A DNA stretch of 5,856 nt from Clostridium sp. CAG:413 (GCA_000431775.1 FR888217.1:95021-100876); one strand, 5' to 3'. Positions 1 through 5,856 are shown, counted from the stretch's first letter. The notes: generated by a model not told the origin, from the sequence alone. Numbers and translations are program-made.

Positions 1-923
1 GCATTCTCGGTCGCAGGTCTTGTCAGTATCCCGTCTGTCGCCGTATCGGCAAAGGCAAGCGTGAAATTCTCGCAATTCGCCCAAAGCCTGATATCTGCGT
101 CGGCTGTTTTGACCGCCTCTGAATACAGCTTCCAGGTCATTTCAAGGTCTTTTTCCCTTATCCAGAGCGCCCCAACGGCGTCCTGCGGGGCGAAGATATC
201 GCCGTCGCGGAGGTTTATCGTGTTGAGCATCCTGACGAGATTCGAGAGGGTCACGACAGGCCCCGCGGCAAGGTAACGGGCGTAAAACGGGCTGAGCAGC
301 AGCGGCAGCGAGGGATTGAGCGCGTCAATGCGGGCGATTATTTCATTCAGCCCGCGGCACATGCCGCCGATATTGACCTGGCAGGTCAGGATATTATTGA
401 ATTCGGGCGTGAAATACCAGCCGTAGAAATTCTCAGAATAGCGTGAGTAATACTTGCCGTATATCTCCTCTGCCATATCCGCAGCGACGGCGCACATCTC
501 GGCATACTGCCCCGTCATTGCGCCCTCGGTCCAAAAATCGTCAAACATCGCAAGCCCGACGAATACTTTGATATCCGTGCCCTTGCAGTTACGCAGCGCG
601 GCCTCGATAACGTCGGGGGCTTTTGCAGCGTCCTCAAACACGGCAAGGTCGGTGTCGTAATATACCGTCCAGCCGCCGCCCGAGGATTTATACGCCTTAT
701 TCGCAACGTCCTGCAAAATCAGATATTTGACGCCAGCCTGCCGCATATTGTCTATCTCTGTCTGCCAGCGGGCATCGTCCCACGAGCTGCTCATCCACGA
801 CTGCAAAAACGTGCCGCTGAATTCGGGGCTGCATTTCTGCTGCGGCTTGTCCGAGCCTATAGGCATGAGCGAGATTATGAACGCCATAACGGCGGAGACT
901 ATTTTGGGGATCAGCTTAAACAT
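1..923 (-). CDS. DUF4434-like secreted/anchored TIM-barrel protein (3' end outside window)
   Basis: A frame without stops runs from the ATG at 923-921 to the window edge, giving about 307 residues with no C-terminus. Residues 1-24 are signal-like: lysines at 3 and 7, then a hydrophobic stretch ending near MPIGS. No lipobox cysteine is seen, so this is secretion or an N-terminal anchor. The mature part starts with GTFLQSW and later has GVKYLILQD, YGWYFTPEFNN (Glu174), DIFAPQDAVGA (Asp242-Asp248) and LWANCENF (Glu285). This order of motifs resembles the DUF4434 family (PF14488), glycoside-hydrolase-like TIM barrels of unknown substrate. Glu174 and Glu285 are candidate acidic catalytic residues by position only. 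The start is backed by a GAGG Shine-Dalgarno-like sequence just upstream, inside the end of the peptidase gene, which it overlaps by 13 bp; this suggests translational coupling. A carbohydrate-active role is inference. The family call rests on recalled motifs, not a search. Confidence 0.85.
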   Translation of the reverse strand, partial: MFKLIPKIVSAVMAFIISLMPIGSDKPQQKCSPEFSGTFLQSWMSSSWDDARWQTEIDNMRQAGVKYLILQDVANKAYKSSGGGWTVYYDTDLAVFEDAAKAPDVIEAALRNCKGTDIKVFVGLAMFDDFWTEGAMTGQYAEMCAVAADMAEEIYGKYYSRYSENFYGWYFTPEFNNILTCQVNIGGMCRGLNEIIARIDALNPSLPLLLSPFYARYLAAGPVVTLSNLVRMLNTINLRDGDIFAPQDAVGALWIREKDLEMTWKLYSEAVKTADADIRLWANCENFTLAFADTATDGILTRPATEN

Positions 924-2626
924 AAAAAGTCCTCATTGCAGATCTTTTTCTCGACTTCGCGGATGACCTCGGCGCTGCTTGCGGCTATCTCCTTGAGAGC
1001 GCCCGCCTCAAACGGCGGCTTCAGCCCCGCACCCTCGACCAGCTCGCCGAACGAAACGCTGCCCGTCGCTCTGAGGAAGGTGAGGTATTTATCGAGCGCG
1101 TCGGCGAAATCAGCCCTTGAGAGGCCGAGGAAGCCGAGCGCAACGCACTGGGCAAGGCAGTAGTCAATATAGTAGAACGGGCTCTCGTAGATATGCATCT
1201 GATACTGCCAGCGGGTGCCCTTCTCAAGATAGGGTATGCCCTCAAAGGAGAGATATGGTCTGTATTTTTTCTCGAGCTTCAGGTATTCGGAATCCCTCTC
1301 GGCGGGGGTGAGGTCGGGATTCTCATAGACGATATGCTGGAATTCGTCGACTATCGTGCCGTAGGGAATGAACGAAAAGGCGTCCACAATGTGCTTGTAT
1401 CTGTATTTATCCGCCTTGTCGCCGAAGAATTTATCCATCCATTTGTGGCAGAGGAACTCCATGCTCATCGAGTGGCATTCGTGGGTCTCCATGCCGACGG
1501 GGTAATCCGGCTCGCTGCATTTGAACATGATATCCGCCGCCAGAGCATGACCGAATTCGTGGGTTATAACGTCGATATCGCCGCTCGTGCCGTTGAAATT
1601 TGCAAGGATGAACGGCTGTTTATAGGCGGGGAAGGTGGTGCAGTAGCCGCCGCCCCACTTACCGTCGCGCGCCTCAACGTCAAACGCCTCGGCCGCCTGC
1701 ATACGGCGCATGAATTCGCCTATGGACGGCTCCATCTCGTCATACATCTTCTGCGCCCTGCGGAATATCTCCGATTCGTCGATAACGGGCCTCGGCATCT
1801 CGCCGCTAACGCTCACCGCATCGTCATAATACATAATGCGGTCAAAGCCCATGCGCCGCCTGATATCCTCTTTCATCGCGGCGACGGCGGGCACGATATC
1901 CTGCTCCACGCTGCGGCGGAACTCGGCGACCATGGCGCTGTCGTAATCCACCCTGCCCATGCGGCAGTAGCCAAGCTCCACGAAATTATCAAAACCGAGC
2001 TTGCGGGCGACGGTCGTTCTTATCTTGACGAGCCTGTCGAATATGGAATCGAGCGTGTCGGAATTCTCGCCGAGAGTTTTGCCGATAGCCTCGGCGGCGC
2101 GCCTCCTCACCTCTCTGTCGTCATCCTCGAGCTTGCCTCTGAGCACGGAGAGGGGCATCTTTTCGCCGTCGAATTCAAATGCAAGCTCACCCATGAATTT
2201 GGAATACTCGGTGACAAGGGCGTTCTCAGCCTGCAAATCCTCGATAACGTCGTCGGAGAAGGTCTTTTGCGATATCTCAAACGCCTTGAAAACTCTGGGA
2301 TTTATCAGCTTCTCCGCCTCGGCGCGCAGAGGCGACGAAAGCATTGCCCGCTCGTATTCATTCTGGATTTTGGCGAAGAGCGGCGCAGCGGAATCGTAAT
2401 AATCCATCTCGGCGTTATAGAATTCATCCCTCGTGTTGAGCGTGAAGCGGCAGTTTGCGAGCGAGGACGCCGTCTCTATCTGCTCGCTCAGGGCGTTGAA
2501 ATCATCCCTCGCCGCCTTTATCTCCTCGGCGGTGCGGGCGTTCTTTATCCTCTCGATTATCCCCTGCGCCGCCTGTTTCGCCTGCTCGACGGTGTAGCGC
2601 TCATAGGGTATTTCGCTGACTTTCAT
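911..2626 (-). CDS. M3-family zinc oligoendopeptidase (PepF-related, TIGR02289-like)
   Basis: This 571-residue protein is a thimet-oligopeptidase-type zinc metallopeptidase expected to cut short peptides in the cytoplasm. There is no signal peptide. The zinc site is HEFGH at 356-360 (ligands His356 and His360, general base Glu357), and the third ligand is probably Glu383 in ECHSMSME, which fits the family ExxSxxxE pattern. A glycine-rich strand (KWGGGYCT, 323-330, then NFNGTSGD) precedes the active site, as usual in M3 enzymes. HIYESPFYYIDY (478-489) matches the substrate-side His/Tyr region. The long alpha-helical N-terminal half and total length fit the uncharacterised M3 clade distinct from true PepF, so no gene symbol is given. 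The start has an ideal AGGAGG at 2639-2634, 7 nt before ATG. A terminator-like hairpin lies directly upstream of that RBS. The stop overlaps the next gene's start. Role is likely peptide turnover; the natural substrate is unknown. Confidence 0.95.
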   Translation of the reverse strand: MKVSEIPYERYTVEQAKQAAQGIIERIKNARTAEEIKAARDDFNALSEQIETASSLANCRFTLNTRDEFYNAEMDYYDSAAPLFAKIQNEYERAMLSSPLRAEAEKLINPRVFKAFEISQKTFSDDVIEDLQAENALVTEYSKFMGELAFEFDGEKMPLSVLRGKLEDDDREVRRRAAEAIGKTLGENSDTLDSIFDRLVKIRTTVARKLGFDNFVELGYCRMGRVDYDSAMVAEFRRSVEQDIVPAVAAMKEDIRRRMGFDRIMYYDDAVSVSGEMPRPVIDESEIFRRAQKMYDEMEPSIGEFMRRMQAAEAFDVEARDGKWGGGYCTTFPAYKQPFILANFNGTSGDIDVITHEFGHALAADIMFKCSEPDYPVGMETHECHSMSMEFLCHKWMDKFFGDKADKYRYKHIVDAFSFIPYGTIVDEFQHIVYENPDLTPAERDSEYLKLEKKYRPYLSFEGIPYLEKGTRWQYQMHIYESPFYYIDYCLAQCVALGFLGLSRADFADALDKYLTFLRATGSVSFGELVEGAGLKPPFEAGALKEIAASSAEVIREVEKKICNEDFLCLS

Positions 2627-2633
2627 ATTTATT

Positions 2634-2639
2634 CCTCCT
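2634..2639 (-). promoter_or_regulatory. Strong RBS of the M3 peptidase
   Basis: A perfect AGGAGG on the minus strand is placed 7 nt before the ATG at 2626-2624. It fixes the peptidase start and lies only 5 nt beyond the T-run of the preceding hairpin. Confidence 0.9.
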
Positions 2640-2644
2640 GTGTG

Positions 2645-2675
2645 AAAAAGGCTGCGCCTGTTGACGCAGCCTTTT
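2645..2675 (-). terminator. Hairpin with T-run after the hydrolase gene
   Basis: An 11-bp perfect inverted repeat (2665-2675 with 2646-2656, core AAGGCTGCG/CGCAGCCTT) surrounds an 8-nt loop and ends in five T on the minus strand. It begins 5 nt after the hydrolase TAA, the classical position of a Rho-independent terminator. The T-run is short (TTTTTCAC), and the M3 peptidase RBS follows immediately, so any peptidase transcript from upstream must read through it. It may be a partial terminator, an mRNA-stability element, or a terminator overlapped by a promoter; a TATAAA hexamer lies at 2678-2673 but without a convincing -35. Confidence 0.8.
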
Positions 2676-2680
2676 ATAAG

Positions 2681-3661
2681 TTATGCAGTGGCGGCGACTT
2701 TATCCTCTTTGAAGTATTTATCGAGGAACGCCGTTACCTTGTTCCAATAAAGCTCGGTATCCTCAAATGCGCTGTTTGCATGGAACGCCTTGGGGACGGT
2801 GAGCATCTCTTTATCGGGGGCGGAGCAGGCCTCATAGAGCGGCTTCATCATGCTGTAGGGCACAAAGGTGTCGTTATCGCCGTGGACGAAGAAGGTCGGG
2901 GTCTTGGAGTGAGCCACGGCGTCTATCGGCGAGCAGCTCCTGAAATCAAAGTTCTTGCGAAGCTTTGAGACGGTATTCGCCGAATTCAGGAACGGGAAGA
3001 GCGGCAGGTGGAACATCGCCTTCATCTGAGAGGCGTATTCATCCCAGCAGTTGGTGTAGCCGCAGTCGGCAACGGCGGCGACAACATTCGACGGCAAATC
3101 CTCGCCCGTGACGAGCATGGTGGTGGCGCTGCCCATTGAAACGCCGTGCATAAGTATCTTTGCCTTGGGGTCAAGGCCGACAATATAATCTATCCAGTCA
3201 AGGATGATGAAGCGGTCATAATAGCCCATGGAGCAATGGCTTCTATTATCGGGGCCGTGACCGACCATATGAGGCATAACGACATTGAAGCCCATTGTGT
3301 GATATTTCCAAGCATAGTGAGCCATACCTCTGGGGCTTGAGGTATAGCCGTGGATGACTATCGCCCATTTGCCGGTTTCCTCATCGGCAAGGATGACCTT
3401 TGCCTTGGTGTCCTTGCCTATCCTCGAGGGTATAACGGTATCGGCAATGCCGAGGCTGTCAAACCACTTTAGGGAATCCTGGTAGACCTTGCAGTTATCA
3501 TAGAATTCCTTTTCCTCCGGCTTGTCAAAAAGCCCGGTCTTGTTGATGGCGTCATTGACCTTGATATTGAGAACAGCTTCGTAGATAAGCTCGCCCATCA
3601 CAAGGTAGCCAAGGCCTGCGCCCGCGGCGACGCCGACTGCTTTTTTGACCGCTTTTTTCAT
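2681..3661 (-). CDS. Alpha/beta hydrolase with N-terminal membrane anchor
   Basis: This is a serine hydrolase of the alpha/beta fold (Hydrolase_4/S33-like, resembling YqkD-type proteins); its substrate is not predictable. From the preferred start the protein has 326 residues. KKAVKK is followed by a small-residue hydrophobic segment (about 8-32), which suggests a signal anchor with the catalytic domain outside the cytoplasm. The oxyanion region is VIHGYTSSPRG (about 102-112). The nucleophile elbow is GVSMG with Ser175, the acid is probably Asp264 in HGDNDTFVP, and the base His294 in FHANS, so the triad looks intact. The start at 3661 is chosen because AAAGGAG (3676-3670) lies 8 nt upstream; the alternative ATG at 3667, adding Met-Val, would leave only 2 nt. 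It follows tyrS by 54 bp with no terminator between, so at least partial co-transcription is likely. A hairpin terminator closes it. Esterase, lipase or peptidase activity are all possible. Confidence 0.93.
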   Translation of the reverse strand: MKKAVKKAVGVAAGAGLGYLVMGELIYEAVLNIKVNDAINKTGLFDKPEEKEFYDNCKVYQDSLKWFDSLGIADTVIPSRIGKDTKAKVILADEETGKWAIVIHGYTSSPRGMAHYAWKYHTMGFNVVMPHMVGHGPDNRSHCSMGYYDRFIILDWIDYIVGLDPKAKILMHGVSMGSATTMLVTGEDLPSNVVAAVADCGYTNCWDEYASQMKAMFHLPLFPFLNSANTVSKLRKNFDFRSCSPIDAVAHSKTPTFFVHGDNDTFVPYSMMKPLYEACSAPDKEMLTVPKAFHANSAFEDTELYWNKVTAFLDKYFKEDKVAATA

Positions 3662-3669
3662 CACCATAT

Positions 3670-3676
3670 CTCCTTT
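3670..3676 (-). promoter_or_regulatory. RBS deciding the hydrolase start
   Basis: The minus strand reads AAAGGAG here. Its distance to the two candidate ATGs (2 nt to the one at 3667, 8 nt to the one at 3661) favours the inner ATG. Confidence 0.75.
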
Positions 3677-3695
3677 TCAATTTTATTCTCTTTAT

Positions 3696-3701
3696 ATTAT
3701 A
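3696..3701 (-). promoter_or_regulatory. Possible -10 box upstream of the hydrolase
   Basis: A perfect TATAAT lies in the AT-rich gap between tyrS and the hydrolase. At 17-18 bp spacing the -35 position overlaps the last tyrS codons and reads GAAGCG or similar, not TTGACA. An internal promoter is therefore possible but weakly supported; in such AT-rich sequence the hexamer could be chance. Confidence 0.35.
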
Positions 3702-3715
3702 TTACAAATAATATT

Positions 3716-4939
3716 TTACGCTTCGATCTTGTGGAATATCTTCTTGCCCTTCTTGATAACGACGGGCTTCTCCGCAAGAGCGGCCTTGGTGAAGCTCGTT
3801 GCGATATCCGTCACCTTAACGTCGTCCGCGGAGACGCCGCCCTGCTCCACAAGGCGCCTGCCCTCGCCTCTCGACTTGGTGATGCCCGCCTTGATGAGCA
3901 CGGCAAGGATATCTATCGCGCCGTCGGTGAAGTCGTCGTCGGTGAGCTTGGTGGAGGGCATATTATCGAGGTCGCCCGCGCCGCTGAAGAGCGCCCTTGC
4001 GGCCGCCTGAGCCTTCTCGGCCTCCTCCTCGCCGTGGACGAGCTTTGTAAGCTCATATGCAAGAATCTCCTTGGCGGTGTTGAGCCGGCTGCCCTCCCAT
4101 GAATCCATCTTATCTATCTCCTCAACTGGGATAAAGGTAAGCATACGGATGCACTTGAGCACGTCGCTGTCGGCGACATTGCGCCAATACTGATAGAACT
4201 CGTAGGGCGAGGTCTTGTTGGGGTCGAGCCATACGGCGTTGCCGGCGGTCTTGCCCATCTTCTTGCCCTGAGAATCGGTGAGCAGAGTGATGGTCATTGC
4301 GTGGGCGTCCTTGCCGAGCTTCTTTCTGATAAGCTCCGTGCCGCCGAGCATATTTGACCACTGATCGTCGCCGCCGAACTGCATATTGCAGTCGTAATTC
4401 TTAAACAGATAGTAGAAGTCGTAGCTCTGCATTATCATGTAGTTGAACTCAAAGAAGGAGAGACCCTTCTCCATCCTCTGCTTATAGCACTCGGCTCTGA
4501 GCATATTATTGACCGAGAAGCAGGTACCGACCTCGCGCAGCAGCTCGACATAGTTGAGGTCGAGCAGCCAATCGGCGTTGTTGACCATTTGAGCCTTGCC
4601 CTCGCCGAACTCGATGAAACGCTCCATCTGCTTCCTGAAGCAATCGGCGTTATGCTGGATATCCTCCCTTGTGAGCATCTTTCTCATATCGGTGCGGCCG
4701 CTGGGGTCGCCGATCATCGTAGTGCCGCCGCCGATAAGGGCGATGGGGGTGTTGCCCGCCATCTGGAGGCGCTTCATAAGGGTAAGAGCCATGAAATGAC
4801 CCGCTGTGAGGCTGTCCGCCGTGCAGTCAAAGCCGATATAGAATTTCGCTTTGCCGCTGTTGATAAGCTCTCTGATCTCCGGTTCGTTTGTGACCTGTGC
4901 AATGAGTCCTCTTGCAACAAGCTCTTCATAAATCTGCAT
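3716..4939 (-). CDS. tyrS: Tyrosyl-tRNA synthetase
   Basis: This class Ic enzyme activates tyrosine with ATP and charges tRNA-Tyr in the cytoplasm. At 407 residues it has normal bacterial length. The N-terminal Rossmann domain contains FYIGFDCTADSL (33-44) with Tyr34, Asp38 and Thr40, followed by the HIGH-equivalent TAGH (45-48). GGGTTMIGDPSGRTDMR (70-86) and QFGGDDQW (187-194) are typical tyrosine and nucleotide pocket segments; Tyr167, Gln171 and Asp174 fit the amino-acid site. The KMSKS loop is KMGKT (227-231). A C-terminal S4-type RNA-binding domain (about 340-405) includes AGITKSRGEGRRLVEQGGV. The first histidine of HIGH is Thr45, matching His45 of the well-studied Bacillus stearothermophilus enzyme by position; His48 is kept. 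The start has AAAGGGAG (4955-4948), 8 nt upstream. Expression should be controlled by the tyrosine T-box leader directly upstream. The assignment is secure because domain content and the UAC specifier agree. Confidence 0.98.
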   Translation of the reverse strand: MQIYEELVARGLIAQVTNEPEIRELINSGKAKFYIGFDCTADSLTAGHFMALTLMKRLQMAGNTPIALIGGGTTMIGDPSGRTDMRKMLTREDIQHNADCFRKQMERFIEFGEGKAQMVNNADWLLDLNYVELLREVGTCFSVNNMLRAECYKQRMEKGLSFFEFNYMIMQSYDFYYLFKNYDCNMQFGGDDQWSNMLGGTELIRKKLGKDAHAMTITLLTDSQGKKMGKTAGNAVWLDPNKTSPYEFYQYWRNVADSDVLKCIRMLTFIPVEEIDKMDSWEGSRLNTAKEILAYELTKLVHGEEEAEKAQAAARALFSGAGDLDNMPSTKLTDDDFTDGAIDILAVLIKAGITKSRGEGRRLVEQGGVSADDVKVTDIATSFTKAALAEKPVVIKKGKKIFHKIEA

Positions 4940-4970
4940 TTTCTTTTCTCCCTTTCGGTAATTTTCATGT

Positions 4971-4986
4971 CTGCGTGATAACGCAG
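4971..4986 (-). other. Small hairpin ahead of the tyrS RBS
   Basis: CTGCG and CGCAG form a 5-bp perfect stem around a 6-nt loop, between the T-box terminator and the tyrS RBS, which starts about 15 nt further on. It does not cover the RBS. It could stabilise the read-through mRNA or be chance. Confidence 0.35.
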
Positions 4987-4992
4987 CCGCCG

Positions 4993-5002
4993 TTTGACAG
5001 AG
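4993..5002 (-). repeat. Downstream copy of the T-box terminator arm
   Basis: CTCTGTCAAA on the minus strand occurs here and again at 5043-5034, where it is the 5' arm of the T-box terminator. The 3' arm (TTGACAGAG, 5030-5022) can therefore pair with either copy over 9 bp. Pairing with this downstream copy would place the T-run in a 19-nt loop and should not terminate transcription. Confidence 0.7.
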
Positions 5003-5010
5003 CGATCACA

Positions 5011-5044
5011 AAATAAAAAACCTCTGTCAACAATTTGACAGAGG
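5011..5044 (-). terminator. T-box-controlled intrinsic terminator of tyrS
   Basis: CCTCTGTCAA (5044-5035) and TTGACAGAGG (5030-5021) form a perfect 10-bp stem with a 4-nt loop, followed by TTTTTTATTT (5020-5011). Its first CCTC is shared with the antiterminator, the expected mutually exclusive arrangement. It forms when tRNA-Tyr is charged and stops transcription before tyrS; it would also stop read-through from the isomerase gene. Confidence 0.95.
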
Positions 5045-5068
5045 GCGAATTATCGCGGTACCACCTCT
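5041..5068 (-). promoter_or_regulatory. T-box antiterminator
   Basis: AGAGG (5068-5064) pairs with CCTCT at the start of the terminator arm. The 7-nt bulge TGGTACC (5063-5057) presents TGGT to the tRNA acceptor end. GCG (5056-5054) pairs with CGC (5048-5046) to close an apical loop of about 5 nt. This is the canonical antiterminator architecture, drawn by eye rather than by folding software. Confidence 0.88.
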
Positions 5069-5273
5069 ATTTGAAGCCGCCTCACGGCAAGCCCCCTCAG
5101 CGGGTGAAGATCACCCTCACGCTTTAACGGGCGCTCCCGGCTGCGCTTACTCCCGGTTCGGCGCAGCGGCTCGGGGATGTATTTCACTCGCCGCCCGCTG
5201 CCCCCTCTCACCGACCGGAGGCTCTCTGAAGCGTGCTGCACGGTTACTTCTTCCCGTCAGTGCCATTATTTTG

Positions 5274-5303
5274 ATTATACATTATTATTATCGCATTTGT
5301 CAA
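5274..5303 (-). promoter_or_regulatory. Vegetative promoter of the tyrS leader
   Basis: A consensus -35 TTGACA (5303-5298) and consensus -10 TATAAT (5279-5274) are separated by 18 bp. Transcription should start near 5267, just before the T-box stem I. The -35 lies 14 bp after the isomerase stop codon, so tyrS has its own housekeeping-sigma promoter with no visible terminator between the two genes. Confidence 0.93.
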
Positions 5304-5317
5304 GTGGTTTGAGCGGT

Positions 5318-5856
5318 TTACCTCAGCTCTTTAAGCACTTCATATGCGTTTTTGGCGTCTGTCTTAAAGTCTATAACATCCGCTTCTATGGAGCATTGCT
5401 CAACGCCCGCCCTTTTAAGCGGCTCGATAAAGCTGCGCTGGTCGAATTCATCGGCAGCGGTGGGGTATATCCTCTTCTTGCCGAGCGCGGGGTCGGGCGC
5501 AGGGTTTGAGGTGTGGGCGTGGACGAGCCATCCGCCGAGCGAGGCGAGCGACTCAAGGCTCTCGCCCTGGGTATACATATGCGCCACATCCGCCAGCACC
5601 CTCACATAGGGCGAATCCACCGCGCGGGCTATCTCAACGCCGTCGGCAACGGTGTTTATGACATTGCACTCCTGCGGACGCAGCGGCTCTATAGCTATAA
5701 CTATGCCGTATTTCTCGGAAAAGGGCACGACAAGATTTTTGAGAAAATCAACTATCTGCGCCCTTGCCTCGGGGACGCTCATCGGCTCATCGTCAACTAT
5801 TCTTCTTGCCTGTGACGAGCCGAAAACGAGATATTTTATACCGAGATACGACGCTC
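5318..5856 (-). CDS. Sugar phosphate isomerase/epimerase-like TIM barrel (5' end outside window)
   Basis: The frame is open from the window edge to a TAA at 5320-5318, giving the last 178 residues of a protein of probably about 250-280. The fragment begins ASYLGIKYLVFGSSQARR, typical of a mid-barrel strand in the xylose-isomerase-like/AP endonuclease family 2 fold. Likely metal ligands, in fragment numbering, are Glu56 (IAIEPL), Asp89 and His92 (LADVAHM), a histidine in VHAHTSNP (112 or 114), and Glu157 (SIEAD). ECNVINTVADGV (62-73) is also characteristic. The family isomerises or epimerises sugars and related polyols using a divalent metal; the substrate cannot be named from this fragment. 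An internal Met at 5782 is not the start because conserved sequence continues upstream. Its end abuts the tyrS promoter. A functional link to tyrS is not evident. Confidence 0.9.
   Translation of the reverse strand, partial: ASYLGIKYLVFGSSQARRIVDDEPMSVPEARAQIVDFLKNLVVPFSEKYGIVIAIEPLRPQECNVINTVADGVEIARAVDSPYVRVLADVAHMYTQGESLESLASLGGWLVHAHTSNPAPDPALGKKRIYPTAADEFDQRSFIEPLKRAGVEQCSIEADVIDFKTDAKNAYEVLKELR

Larger units (their letters stand above)
5011..5267 (-). ncRNA. Tyrosine T-box riboswitch (tyrS leader)
   Basis: This leader senses the charging state of tRNA-Tyr. In the expected order on the minus strand it shows the stem I motif CAGAGAGCC (5228-5220), the distal loop GGTGAGAG (5212-5205), a specifier loop GAAATACAT with UAC at 5181-5179 followed by the usual A, a 6-bp hairpin GGGTGA/TCACCC (5116-5102) in the linker region, the T-box TGGTACCGCG (5063-5054), and a terminator. 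The UGGU of the T-box complements ACCA, as expected for a tRNA with discriminator A such as tRNA-Tyr. The RNA 5' end at about 5267 is estimated from the -10 box. The UAC codon and the downstream tyrS independently agree on tyrosine. It is a transcriptional (terminator) type; the tyrS RBS is not part of the switch. Confidence 0.97.

Noticed and set aside
2645..2675. Reading the hairpin as a bidirectional terminator serving a plus-strand gene.
   Set aside because: No credible plus-strand gene ends here, and the plus-strand T-run is only four T.
1193..2968. 591-codon open frame on the plus strand, longer than the peptidase gene it opposes.
   Set aside because: It runs antisense through the M3 peptidase, the hairpin and the end of the hydrolase, both of which carry intact catalytic motifs. 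Its translation is His/Arg/Leu-rich with no recognisable domain, and I see no good RBS. It arises from codon bias on the real strand.
4774..4968. Possible short leader peptide beginning MKITEREKRK just upstream of tyrS on the minus strand.
   Set aside because: It overlaps the tyrS start out of frame, contains the tyrS RBS within its codons, has no RBS of its own, and tyrS is already controlled by a T-box.
4589..4978. 129-codon plus-strand frame over the start of tyrS.
   Set aside because: It is antisense to the conserved TyrS nucleotide-binding region and extends into the leader; no domain is seen in it.
5177..5509. 110-codon plus-strand frame across the tyrS promoter and T-box.
   Set aside because: It runs through structured leader RNA and the end of the isomerase gene in antisense; no motif supports it.
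5318..5782. Isomerase starting at the internal Met at 5782.
   Set aside because: The same frame stays open to the window edge and encodes conserved family sequence (LGIKYLVFGSS) upstream, so the real start lies outside the window.

Overview
The window reads as a moderately GC-rich Clostridia-type Firmicute chromosome, probably a gut or other anaerobic lineage. Support for this is inferential: a tRNA-sensing T-box leader upstream of an aminoacyl-tRNA synthetase, AGGAGG-type ribosome binding sites, and a TIGR02289-like M3 peptidase next to a DUF4434 protein. Every supportable gene lies on the minus strand, so transcription runs from high to low coordinates. The window cuts a gene at both ends.

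Layout in transcription order: (1) the 3' part of a sugar phosphate isomerase/epimerase-like TIM-barrel gene (5856 to 5318); (2) a strong promoter immediately behind its stop (-35 TTGACA, 18-bp spacer, -10 TATAAT) driving a complete T-box leader (about 5267 to 5011) with a UAC tyrosine specifier, a TGGT acceptor-binding bulge, an antiterminator and a competing terminator; (3) tyrS, tyrosyl-tRNA synthetase (4939 to 3716); (4) after a 54-bp AT-rich gap containing a perfect -10 box, a membrane-anchored alpha/beta hydrolase (3661 to 2681); (5) a GC-rich hairpin with a T-run; (6) an M3-family oligoendopeptidase (2626 to 911); (7) overlapping it by 13 bp, the start of a secreted or anchored DUF4434 TIM-barrel protein that runs off the window (923 to 1).

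The regulatory logic is clearest for tyrS. Uncharged tRNA-Tyr should read the UAC specifier, pair its ACCA end with TGGT, and stabilise the antiterminator, raising TyrS when charging fails. The hydrolase may share this control because no terminator separates it from tyrS. The peptidase and DUF4434 gene look translationally coupled, but how they are transcribed is unclear because the hairpin lies directly before the peptidase RBS.

I see no mobile element, CRISPR array, tRNA/rRNA gene or defence system, and nothing I would call a new biological system. The best leads are small: a third copy of the T-box terminator arm downstream of the terminator, a TyrS HIGH motif lacking its first histidine, and the terminator-like hairpin sitting in the peptidase leader.
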